From assembly GCF_022539505.1 (NCBI RefSeq), contig NC_061514.1:334225090-334289089 (forward strand): DNA of 64,000 nucleotides, read 5' to 3'. The notes under the pieces are model-generated. The model was given only the letters and a program-made list of their open reading frames with translations, was not told the DNA's origin and searched no databases. Below are positions 34,260 to 45,542 of this stretch, one piece after another. Position numbers and translations under genes: made by a program. Positions within the stretch are counted from its first letter, which is position 1; every line of letters begins with the position of its first letter. The DNA is from Lolium rigidum. Lineage: Eukaryota; Streptophyta; Magnoliopsida; Poales; Poaceae.

Positions 34260-37200
34260 TACCGGGGGTTGTCTCTTCTAGTCCACGAATTTCTTCGGTG
34301 TCTCGAGCGGCGCGAGACTTCCTTCTCCTCAAAGATATGAGGATAAATGGAAGACGCTTCACTTGGTCCAACACCTAGCAAGACCCCGTGCTCACCAAGA
34401 TCGATCATGTCTTCTGTACTGACGATTGGGACGGCCTCTTCCCTGACGCCCACCTTCAGACGATCACCTCGGCCTATTCAGACCACGCCCCCCTTTTCCT
34501 GCAAGGATATGTGGCCATCAACAGGAAGCCTTCCTTCAAGTTCGAAGAATTCTGGCTTCGCATTCAGGGATTCAACGAGACTATCATCGAGGCTTTGAAC
34601 AAGGCAACCTTGGCCATCGACCCCATTCGTCGTGTACACATCAAGCTCTTGCGCACCGCCAAGGCTCTCCGTAAGTGGCAGAGGCTATGCATCGGGGACC
34701 TAAGAACGCAGATAGCCACCGCTAAAGAAATCATCCTTCGCGTGGATCAAGCTGAGGAGGTACGGCCTCTCTCCGATGAAGAACGGGACATGCGTCGATA
34801 GATAAAGACCTCCTACCTAGGTCTCCTCTCCATCTAGAAGATAAAGTTACGTCAACGATCCAGGCTCTTGGATCCGGTTGGGTGACGCAAACACAAAGCT
34901 TTTTCACTCCCGGGCCAATGGACGCAGAAGAAAGGTCCTTATTCAGTCCCTGACCATGGCAACGGGCACGGCTATCACAAACGATGACAAAGCGGAGGTC
35001 CTTCTCCAACACTTCAAGGGGCTCCTAGGCTCTAAGGCCCACAGACTTTGTAGTCTAGACTGGGCGAGTCTCAACTATACTCCTCATGACTTATCTGACC
35101 TCGACGCGCCCTTCAGTGCTCAGGAAATTCGGGACGCGGTTTTCTCGCTTCCCTCCGTCAAGTCTCCGGGGCCGGACGGCTTTATTGGTCCGTTCTTCAA
35201 GTCCTGCTAGGAGATTATTAAAGCGGACATCACGACTGCGATCATTCACATGTCCCACCTGTGCGAGGGGTGTGCTAGCCTTGCCAATTTGGCAAACATC
35301 GTCCTCATCCCCAAAAAGCCTGACGCCTCATCTGTGGGGGACTATCGACCGATCAGACTCATACATAGCCCGTCGAAGATCTTCTCCAAGCTTCTGGCCA
35401 ACCATCTTGCGCCCATCCTGCCCGACATTGTCTCCAAGTGCCAGAGCGCTTTCGTGAAGAAAAGGAGCATTCATGACAACTTCTTACACGTCCAGAACTT
35501 CATGAAGGAGCTACATTCCTCGAAAACCCCCTGCCTCTTCCTCAAGCTTGATATCTCCAAGGCTTTTGACTTTGTTGGATGGGCCTATCTCCTTGAAGTT
35601 CTTTCGGCTTTGGGCTTTGGGAAAACATGGAGAGACCAGATCTGTCTCTCGCTAGCTTCAGCCACGTCATGGGTGCTTCTAAACAGTGACACCGGCCGCC
35701 CATTCTGCCACGCGCGGGGCCTCCACCAAGGTGATCCTTTGTCGCCTATGATTTTCATCCTCGCCATCGACACCCTGCAGCGCATCCTATACAAAGGTAC
35801 CCTTCATGGCATTCTAAGCCCCATCCGCTCGCGGATTACTTGATGCCGTATCTCGCTCTACGCCGACGACGCGGGCATCTTTGTGAACCTGCTCAAGGAC
35901 GAACTTCATGCCATTTCCTCCATCCTCGTCTGCTTCGGCAAAGCGAGCGGTCTCATCACCAACATGAACAAGACAGAGGTTTTTCCGGTACGCTGTGATG
36001 AGGTTGACCTTGCCGATATCCTCGCCGATTTCCCCGCAAAAATCGCAACCTTCCCTGGGAAGTATCTCGGCCTCCCCCAACATTACCGTCGCCTCCGCAA
36101 AGTGGACCTTCAACCGCTCATCGACAAGATCGCTAGAAAACTACCGGGTTGGATGGGGAAAATCTTGCGCGCCCGGGATGGGTAACTCTTGCCAAGTCGG
36201 TCCTCATGGCGACTGGGATATATCACGCCACCGCCATTCCTTTGTCTAAATGGGCAAGAGATAAGATCAATAGGATTACTAGGACCTTCATTTGGGCTGG
36301 CGACAAGGGCGAACACGCGGCACAAGGGAAAGCGCTTGTCAACTGGAAGACTGTTTGCAGGCCGAAGAGGCTGGGCGGCCTTGGGATGCCTGATCTTGAG
36401 AGAATGGGGCGAGCCCTGCGCCTCCGGTGGCCGTGGCTTAACTGGACCGATCCGGATCGCACCTAGGCTGGCTCCAAGCTTACGTGCGACGACAAGGACA
36501 TGACCTTGTTTAGGGCCTCTACAAAGATTGCCATTGGTGACGGAGAAACTGCCTCTTTTTGGCACGATAACTGGTGCAGCCGCGGACCCCTTGCCACTTG
36601 GGCTCCTGATCTTTTCTCCATTGCCTCCAGGAAAAACCGTTCAATCGCAAAAGAGATACGAGACAACAATTGGATACGGTTCTGTGGCCAGGATCAACTC
36701 CCCTATCCAGCTGACACAATGTTTAGAGATCTGGAATATTGTTCAGACAACCATCCTCGACCCACTCTGTCCGGACTCCATATCTTGGCTTCTGTCCACG
36801 GATTGGAATTATAGCGCCAGCTCGGCCTACAAGGCCTAATTCCTCGGTAGCCACTCCAGCTTCGTGGCAAAAAAGATCTGGTCGGCTCATGCTGAGCCTA
36901 AGTGCAAATTGTTTGCCTGGCTTGCGCTTAATGGGAAGCTTCTCACTGCTGACATGCTTGCTATTCGGGGTTGGACTCAGGACCCGACATGCCCTCTATG
37001 TCGACGTGCGCCTGAGACGGTCGTGCATCTTTGCAAAGATTGTCCTTTCACTGCGGCCATTTGGAACATGGCGAAATCCTGGGACAATGACGACTCCACC
37101 GACTCCAGAACCTCCTTCATCTCCATTTCGGAATGGTGGGACGACATGATCGCCGGCAAGGCTCGCGATGAGCAACGACGTATCAGTGGGCGTTTTCTCT

Positions 37201-37500
37201 ATGTTCTTTGGAACGCGTGGAAGGAAAGGAATCGTTGCATCTTCACCGGTCTTCGACTCACCTACCCTGAGGTTGCGGATATTGCCAGGGAAGACATTCA
37301 ATAGCGGGAGCATGCTTTTGCCAACGTTGGACCGGCCATACCAGCCGAGCGAGATTAGTTTCCCTTTTGTTTTTTTTTCCTTTGGTGGGTTTTGCCATGT
37401 TACCACTTTAATCTAAACATGCACCTCCTTGTACAGTTTGGTTCGCTTTCCCCCTTGCTTAATGAAAAGGCAGTGCTCCTGCCGGTTGGTCCAAAAAAAA
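34260..37500 (+). mobile_element. LINE (L1-like), 5'-truncated and decayed
   Basis: Coding domains in order are endonuclease end, reverse transcriptase and zf-RVT. They end in a 3' UTR with GGCAGTGCTCCTGCC and an A8 tail at 37493-37500, typical of grass LINEs. The 5' end is not clear. It lies immediately left of the Copia LTR region. Confidence 0.88.
34320..37304 (+). pseudogene. LINE ORF2: endonuclease end, reverse transcriptase, zf-RVT
   Basis: Fragments run in order across frames and stops: endonuclease C-terminus (INGRRFTWSNT, TKIDHVFCTDDWD, SDHAPLFLQG); a linker with GDANTKLFHSRANGRRR; and reverse transcriptase (SPGPDGFIGPFF, NIVLIPKKPDASSVGDYRPI, FLKLDISKAFDFVGWAYL, GLHQGDPLSPMIFIL, then LYADDAGIF with the catalytic YADD). 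After these come GKYLGLPQHYRRLRK, WVTLAKSVLMATGIYHATA and the zf-RVT domain (KIWSAHAEPKCKLFAWLAL, CPLCRRAPETVVHLCKDC, LYVLWNAWKERN). In-frame stops occur near 34376, 34800, 35209, 35841, 36182, 36464 and 36838, with shifts between blocks. It is inactive. Confidence 0.92.
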
Positions 37501-37701
37501 GCTTAGGGACAACTTTGGGAGAAAAATTTAGTCCCATAATGTTAGTTGGGAGAGAGTTGGAGTGGTTTATAAGGGCTGCTTTTCTAGTTCATTTAAGTGA
37601 GTAAGAAGAGAAGGGGTCCTCGCTCACTCCTCCTCCGCTAGCCTAGCCTTGCCATGCATTGCACGCACGCGCGTCACCTGACTCGAGTTTGAAACAGGTT
37701 T

Positions 37702-38320
37702 TGTGGAAGCCCATATTTTTTCTTGGTGCACCAACTAAGTTGGGTATGTGTCGGCGTGCGTTATGCATGTCCACTGCGTGTCCATGAGTATGTGCTGGCC
37801 ATGTGTGTGCATGCTCGCCGCGTGGTGCTTCGGTCGGCTCCTGTCTCAGGCTATACCAGAAGACATAACAGATCTGCTGCACTCGACTATTCTTGTATCT
37901 CTCTCACACACACAAAGTTCCTTTTGTTGTACTTCTCTCTAATCTTTACCATCTCGGCGACTGCACGAATAGTTGTTCAGGAGAGTAGGCCCCCGAAACC
38001 CCGTTTGTCGAGGTTCTGCACCGAGAGGCGGACAATAATGTTTTTGGGGAACTTCTCGGCGCGACTACTCACTGTGGTTCGAGTTCTTCCTCGTCGGTTC
38101 GACTTCTTCCTCAACAGACCCAGCTACTTTGATTACACCATGTGCGACATCAACAACGACCATGGTGATGTTGCTGCTGAAGCGACCTTCCTCGTAGCGA
38201 TGTACGTGCTCATCCTCTCTTACATAGCACTGCTAGTTGGTGCATATTCAGATCTGGATGTGCTTAGTCTGATGTGTATGGTAAGAAAATTAATGCATCT
38301 AAAATGTTGCTTTTGGTAAT
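37702..38320 (+). repeat. 5' LTR of the Copia element (approximate)
   Basis: Begins TGTGGAAGCCC and contains GTTGGGTATGTGTCGGCGTG and GACCATGGTGATGTTGCTGC, all shared with 49462-50045. The right end is set where similarity fades, just before the gag ATG. Confidence 0.65.
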
Positions 38321-40385
38321 TAAACTTACCCATATCAACCCACCATTATGCTTAGGAAATTTTCACCATCAAGTTTTGCTGCTCCGCTGAAACCGAGCCC
38401 GTTTACAAGTTCGCATTTCAAGAGATGGCAGACAGGGCCGGCCCTGGCATTCCAAGGCCCCAGTGCAAGACAAAAAAAAGGGCCCTGTACGTTAGCAATA
38501 GAGATGATTTTTGATATTTAATTTAATAAAAACTTAATCATTGAACATAATTTTTCCTATCTTCTCAAGGAAATACTCATGATCTTATGGGTGACAGTGT
38601 TCAACTCACAAAACATCTACTCATGATCTTATTACATTTCAGATCAAACTTGTGCTTGCTCTCCACATCTTGCGTTCCAGGTCTCTAGCTCGCTCTCCGG
38701 CTTGACTCCGATCTTGTATTGACATGCAAAATAGACAAGTGCACTAACTATGTGAAGCACTTTCTTCTAAAATTTGTTGACGCAAAGTCATTGACAATAT
38801 TATCAACATTAATCTGATCCAATAGGCCCTTCTCAATGCATATTGTAGCTAGACCATTCAATCTTTCCTGTGACATTGCTGACCTCAGGTAATTTTTTAA
38901 CAATTTCAATTTTGAAAAGCTTCTTTCAGCTGAAGCTACTGTCACCGGTACGGTAAATAAAATTATGTATGCAATAGATATGTTTGGAAAACAATTTATA
39001 CTTCTAACAAACTCAAACATCTCCGCAGCATGGATTGGTTCATATGGTAAGGTCATTTGCAACATTCTTAATTCAGAAAAAAGATCATTAGAGTCAACAT
39101 CAAATACAACTTTATGAGTGATTGGATCTTTTTAGAGAAGGTTTTAGCATACTTTGTGCAACACTTTTGTAGCTCAAGGTCATCCAATGACTTCAGATTT
39201 GATGAGCTAAGAAAAAACCCAAATATTTCTTTGAAAACTCCAAGTTCCTCAAATCTAATTTTTAATGATGTGTTTGCTGTGTCCACCATAACAAAAAAGA
39301 AATCAACTTCAAAAGCTTTTTCCGCAGCTAGAATCTCTTCATTGTTAGCATCATCATCACTTTCATCAAAATGTTTTTTCCTAGTAATACGTCGTTTTAT
39401 TGGAACTGATGGATGTATCTTCATATCATTTGCAAGTTCTCTCGTTTTATTGGCAATAATCAATCTAGCTGAAAAACCAGTACTTCTATACTTATCAAAA
39501 TATTCCATTATTCCCTCATTTTGTTGCAAGGCTGAGTCAATGCACATGGATTGTGATTGCAACATTTTGCTCACCATATTTATGTAAAACAAAATATCAT
39601 GCCAAATGTCCATGCTAAGTAAAAACTCAAAAGTACCAATAACATCATATAAAGTTTTAGCATTGCTTCTTGCCATGGCATCATCACCAGATTTAGATAA
39701 TTCTAACAAAGCCGACCTTAGTGCTGGAGATTGAAATCTTATAGCCTTGATACTTTTAATTCTACTCTCCCAACAAGTATTAGACAAGATTTTAGAGTGA
39801 AACTTGGAACATGGTCAAGAAGAACTTTCCATCTTTTAGTCGAACTTGAAAACAATACATATATTCGTTGGACAATGCCAAAAAATGCAATAGCTTTACC
39901 GCACAAATTCTCCATGTCACAAAGTGTGAGATTAAGACTATGACAAGCACATGGCATATATAGCACTCTTGGATTAATACCAAGTAATCGTCTTTGTATC
40001 CCTTGATTTTTCCCTTTCATGTTTGAACCATTATCGTAACCTTGTCCTCTCACATCATAACTACTATATTAAATGGGAACCAACATCTTTTTTGTAAGAG
40101 TTTTGAGGCCTCCTCTGAATTACCATGGTGCTGACACGTGTGTTGTCTCATATTTTGATTTCTGCTAACTCTTTTCTGTGTATGTTTCGGTGCTCCCTAG
40201 CAATTTTGTGAGAGATTTTAATTTTTTTTCCCTCTCACGATACCTTATATGGTTCTTTGATTGTGTGGCTGTAGCTGTGAAGGAGAGAGGCGGTCAAAGC
40301 GGTGGTACACATCCCCACTGAAGTTGTCAGGCCACGTATCATTATGTCCCCCATTGTCTCCTAATTTGCTTCTCCTCTAATCTTT

Positions 40386-41450
40386 TCATGGCAAAGCTGC
40401 TCTCCATTTCTTCAATCCATTCCTCTCCTCCGGGCGGTTCACCCACGAGGCCCAAACCCAGCAGCCGTGGCCGCTCCTCCCAGCAGCATCACCGACTCGC
40501 CGCCGCCGTTTCTTCGAGAGTGAAGCAGAGGAGGGACGGCACCATACACGCCGAGGAGCTTGAGGAGGAGGACGATGCGGCCGTCCCATCAAGGAGGTGT
40601 CCAGCGAGCGCCTCGTGCCCGGCGTCTGTAGTCGCCGCAGCTCCCCTTGCTGACCTCTTTCATCTCCGACAGCGGTGGCAGGAGTCGGATGCCGCTCCGG
40701 CGCAGCTGTCTCCAAGGGGCTCCGGCTCTCCGGCTCTCCGGTGAGAGATCCTCACCTGGACGACGCCCCGCTTTCTCCATGGTCTCCGTGCATCGGCTCT
40801 TCGCAGCAGCGCCCGCTGCAGCAATCCCGCCGACCCGGCCCTGGAGCTCGACGACGCTGATGCCATATGGAGCGGAGGAGGCATCCTCGCCGGTCGACGT
40901 GTATGGACGCGCTCTGTCCATGTTCACGCCCGCCTCCAGGGCTGCGCGCCGCCGCACTGTGGGCGTCGGTGGCGTTCGAGTTGGCGGACCGCGTATGCCC
41001 GTGAACATCCCGGACTGCATATGGCCGGTCCCCACTGCCGCTGATCTCGAGCGCGTTGTCGGTGGCTGCTGCGGCGGTGTCCGTGCGTTACGCGTCGAGC
41101 TTGTGCCTGCAGGCGGCACAACTGCTGGTGGATGGCGGTCGCTGGATAGGGCTCTCAAAAATGGTCAAGCTGTTCCACAGGACACCCAAACTAGGCAAAA
41201 TTTACCTGGTATACTTCACTGCTGTAGCACTGCATCCCTGTTTCGACCCTGGAATCTATCGGCACAACAGTTTCAGTTTGATTTCTCCCGGTCTCGATTG
41301 GGCGATCTCACGGTCATTGAGTCGCTCCTGATGGCGCCACCTTTACAGGTTGCAGTAGCAGGAGGCGCCAAGGCTGGCGTTCACGCCGCATCGAGCCAAG
41401 CAGCCAACATAGATTTTAAAGTCTGTTTATGCAATTCTATGTGATAATGC
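40386..41450 (+). other. GC-rich gene-like segment carried in the Helitron
   Basis: High-GC sequence with long overlapping ORFs on both strands (up to 265 codons at 40647-41444), the look of a grass first exon. I recognise no domain in any frame. A captured gene fragment is the natural explanation for a Helitron, but the donor is unknown. The sharp fall in GC after 41160 suggests exon-to-intron passage or a capture boundary. Confidence 0.4.
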
Positions 41451-44400
41451 ACCAAATTCTTTCCTGATTTGCTTCGAGGCACTCATGCCACAATGATACA
41501 TTGATTGCTGCTACTGACCACTCATTATTTGATGAAGGTAGTGCCAGGGAATAAGCTTTAGGCTATGCATACTTTGGAATGGTTGTGGCAGTGCATCGGA
41601 TTGCCAGAGGTATAGCACCATGCCTGCTTCAAGCAACCAATCGGTACCTGGAGTACCAAATAAAGGTGCAAATTTCTTACTTTGAGCTATAGTTTCAGAA
41701 CTTAAGTCATACCCAAGTCCTACTCAATTTGATCCTATCTCGAAATATTATTTTGCCCCTTAGAACTTTAGCCTACTAATAATTTTTCGTGGTTCTGTAA
41801 CAAAGCTTAGCAAGCTTATTGCTGATTGATATATTGGCATTGAAATACATCTGAATAAAAATATTTGATCATACATTTTTATTTACCATGCAAATTAAAT
41901 TGAATTTGGCGCTCCAGAGCAAAAAAATTGTGAAGATCTGGGAGTTTAGGAGCCCAGATCAAAAGATCCTATGCTTGCTCGATTGTCGTTGTTGACCAGC
42001 AGGTTAGATCTTTTGTTTTGTTCTCGGTTCTGCTCTTCTTCCCGGTTAATGTGCTGCTAGGTATTTTGGTCCATTGAAGGCAAGAACATCACATCTGCTT
42101 CGATGTATGCCATGGAGCTGCTCTTTGTACAACAATAGAGTGTACTCTGTCTGGTAGTGCATGCTGAAGCCATGGCCTGTATGGTTGATGCAATGTCAGC
42201 TCCATACTTATTTATCTAGGTTTTTTCTGCAGGTTCTCTATGAGTGTGCCTGCTGTTGCGTCGTCGGCGAGTCCGTCCTGCTTCTTCGCCTCCTCCAGTT
42301 TTGCAGTGTTGTCATGGCTTTGAAGATGCAACTGATGTGTCGCCGCTTTACCATGCTGATGATACACGTCGATCCGAGGCAGCTGATAATTATAATACTG
42401 CTGCTGATTTTAAGATAGATTTTGTGTTCACATGGTAACACAAACGTAGATAGATTCCAGTATTCACATTTGCTTTTAACGTCTCTTATTCAATGCTTAT
42501 TCTTAATAACGCCAAAATCGAAATGCAGTCCAAACTAAATTCCCTGACATTTATATCTTGTTTAGGGACATATCTTGGATATGACGATATCATAGAGTGA
42601 CGAAGTTGGTGTTAGCATCAGGATTGTCTCATGGTATTTTCGATGTGAATCCAACAGTTGAATACTAATTGGAACGTTTAGGTGTACATTCCTTATACAA
42701 AATTGCACAAAATGGTACATAGTCTCCTGAAATTTTACAAGCATAATAAATCTAAATATGATATGTTTTGTCCTTTCTATGTGCTCTTCCACATTTCTAA
42801 TTTTGAAAATTGCTAAGTATTATTTTAGCTTTAATGCCAACTGCATCCTTATTCATACCATTCTTAGTATTACCAGATTCAGGATTCTGTGTTTGGTTTC
42901 ATAAGGTCTCATGATGTTGGTGCTTTGTTTTTACAATAGAAGTACATCAAGGTGTTGTGGTAGGATAATTATCCTAACATAGAGACCCTCTTTAAAGGAA
43001 TAAGACAACCTTTATTATCGAGGCCCTACGTACACAATTATGGTATGGAACTTTTTGTTTGCAGAATGGTCGCATGCTTAGCTCGATGAATTGCGATCAA
43101 GGTTATAGAAGACTTGAATTGATAAAAATTTATAAGCCAAGAAGAAAAATTAAGGTTAAAATATGTATTCCATATGTGAATACTAAAAATCCTTGCACTC
43201 CTACTATGTTGTGTTGTGAAAGCTTCATGGCTTAACTCATCATTGTCTAAATGTTCTAGCAGGGGGATGCATCTAAATTTGCTGCGCACCTCATCATTGT
43301 CTAAATGTTCTAGCAGGGGGATGCATCTAAATTTGCTGCGCACAGGTACTACAGACTATAGAAGGAACGATTGTACTGCAAGTGACCTTCGATCATTTTA
43401 CTGAAATTCTCTGGCGCCAGGTGTTGCCACAAAATTCGACACTCCATAATGGCCTTCATTCTTTTACTAGGTCTGTCCACTCAGCTTTGCTTCATCATCT
43501 GCTATGTCAGTCTTTTTTAGTTAAGCTTAGTTGAACTTCTGACAGTTTTTGGCTTCCCTCGGACTCAATCAGCTAGGATTTCTGAAAATTCCTCTCCAAC
43601 TAGATAAGTAGCCCTTTCTGTGGTACACAAAACTGCATCTTTAATATATTTATTAAGTTCAACTAACTAGATAGCAGTACATAATTATATATGGAAAATA
43701 GTTTGTTATCTAGCAGATTAACTCTTCTAAGTACATATGGATTTTCCCAGGTTCCATTGCATAATTCTCTTACTCTCCCTTAACACAAGACCCCTCTTTC
43801 AAGATGCAGGGTTTGAAATGAATTGAGACTCTTAACATTCTACTTGATTCTAGCAGAAACTGAAGGCTTCCTACCATGGTTGGGATCTCCTATCATTGTT
43901 GGTTTGTTATATTCTGTTCCCAGAGTTACATATAGAGTTCAATTTTCATGTCTCAAGCACTGAAATAATTGGCATGGGTGCAAACAACAATTGCATCCAG
44001 CAGCTGTGCAATCATGCATTTTAGTACAGGAAATAATGAAGGATTTACACCAATTGGTTCATTTGAGAACAAAACAACCCTGTCAGAAGATGACAAAAAT
44101 CTACAAGCCATACCTCAGAAAGAAATCATAGAACAAATCCATTTAGAGTTGGGAGAGCTAAACAATAATAACCAGAAATTTAGTGCCGAGAAACTATCTA
44201 ATGAGTTACTGTTTTCCCCACACAAGGATACAATCTCCATAACAGATGGCAAAAAAGGAAAGAAAATCAATACCAAGTGGTACATCAACTAAAAAAAGGT
44301 ATGTGACTACTTATTTCATATCAGTATCACTATTTACTACAGTAGTGCAAGCTTACGAATCATTCATTGTCTGCATAAAATTCATAAGAAGAAGGCCACA

Positions 44401-45520
44401 AAAGAATTATTCTCGGCTAAATAAAAATATTCACTTGGCCAGGTAAACATACATGACATCTATCAGTAAATAAACTGAATATCAGGACATAATTTTAGCT
44501 TTTCTTTCTGGCAGCAATTGTCTAAGTTTTGACTTTATCAGGTCAAGCTGATCTAAATGAAAGAAATAAAAGATACTGGTCTCAATGTAACAACCTTTAC
44601 ATGGTCACAGTTACTGTGCAAAGCCCCTTACTAGAAATATAATATGTCTGTCTGCCACTGCCAAGCATGGCTACTTCCTACATGGTACAGTATTATGTAT
44701 ATGTGTATCCATGTATAGTTATCTTACTTATCTCCCTTTGTTTATCAGGGATTACTACTATGCTATGTTTGTACAAGCAAATATACTTAGCAGATTAGAG
44801 CCTTGCAGCCTTGCAGACGGAGGTTTCCTCACGCTTCACTCTTACAAGGTTTGCATGAAAGGGCTGATGGAAAAGATAACCAAGTTGCCTCTTGATTAAG
44901 AGCTGTGACGAACTGTTCAAGTGATCCGGAAAAGTATTCTTATTTGCTCTGCAAGTTTGCTGTGCATTTTTGTTTTGTACATGTACAGATGCCAAAGGAT
45001 TATAACAGTAACTAAAGATGAACGTAATTCGCGGTTCTCCACTGTCAAATCAATCAAACATGTTTCTAGCTTCAGGTTCTTGCTAACAACTCTATTCACA
45101 TTGTGCGGGATATCTTCAGTCCTTGTCACGCTTTGAACTAACATGTTTTACTTAAACACCACAATGAACACTGACATCCCACGGTCAACAATAGGACATT
45201 TATTATACAGTGGTACATAATATGTTGGCTTCCCTCTTTTCTGATGTCACAAATCATTTCTTCTTCCTTACGACAATATATTTCTTCTTACGCACGACAA
45301 TATATTTCAACAACCTTGAGATGCTTGAACAGAAGGAAATGTACGGTTGGGTTGTAGCTTTCACCTGTGCGGCCTAGATCACGAGAGATGGGCCAACCAA
45401 CAAAAGAAACAAGAATACACACCACTTTACTACATTTACATACTTACATAAATAGCATTATAGTTTTGCACATTATATTACCCTGGATATGCCAACAATT
45501 GCTACCAATCAGTCACCATA
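41451..45520 (+). other. AT-rich Helitron interior
   Basis: About 4 kb with no recognised gene. One possible captured exon is the frame ending YKVCMKGLMEKITKLPLD* (stop near 44899), preceded by TATCAG acceptor-like sequence. Another is the hydrophilic ORF at 43969-44292. Both are unassigned. Confidence 0.35.
43236..43343. repeat. Perfect 54-bp tandem duplication
   Basis: The unit starting CTCATCATTGTCTAAATG occurs at 43236-43289 and 43290-43343 with no differences, so the duplication is recent. 54 is a multiple of 3 and both copies are open on the minus strand, but that ORF is short and unsupported. Confidence 0.95.
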
Positions 45521-45521
45521 T

Positions 45522-45542
45522 GGCGCGGCGTGCCGCCGCGCC
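45522..45542 (+). terminator. Helitron 3' terminal hairpin
   Basis: Perfect 9-bp stem GGCGCGGCG / CGCCGCGCC with loop TGC, 8 nt before the terminal CTAG. In Helitrons this hairpin is the 3' transposition-stop signal. Confidence 0.92.

Noticed and set aside
40589..41158. 189-codon minus ORF and 265-codon plus ORF in the Helitron
   Set aside because: High GC makes stops rare in all frames and no domain is recognised, so the segment is described but not called as a gene.
43038..43343. Minus ORF containing the duplicated RSKFRCIPLLEHLDNDE
   Set aside because: The repeat is explained by the 54-bp DNA duplication. The rest of the ORF resembles no protein.
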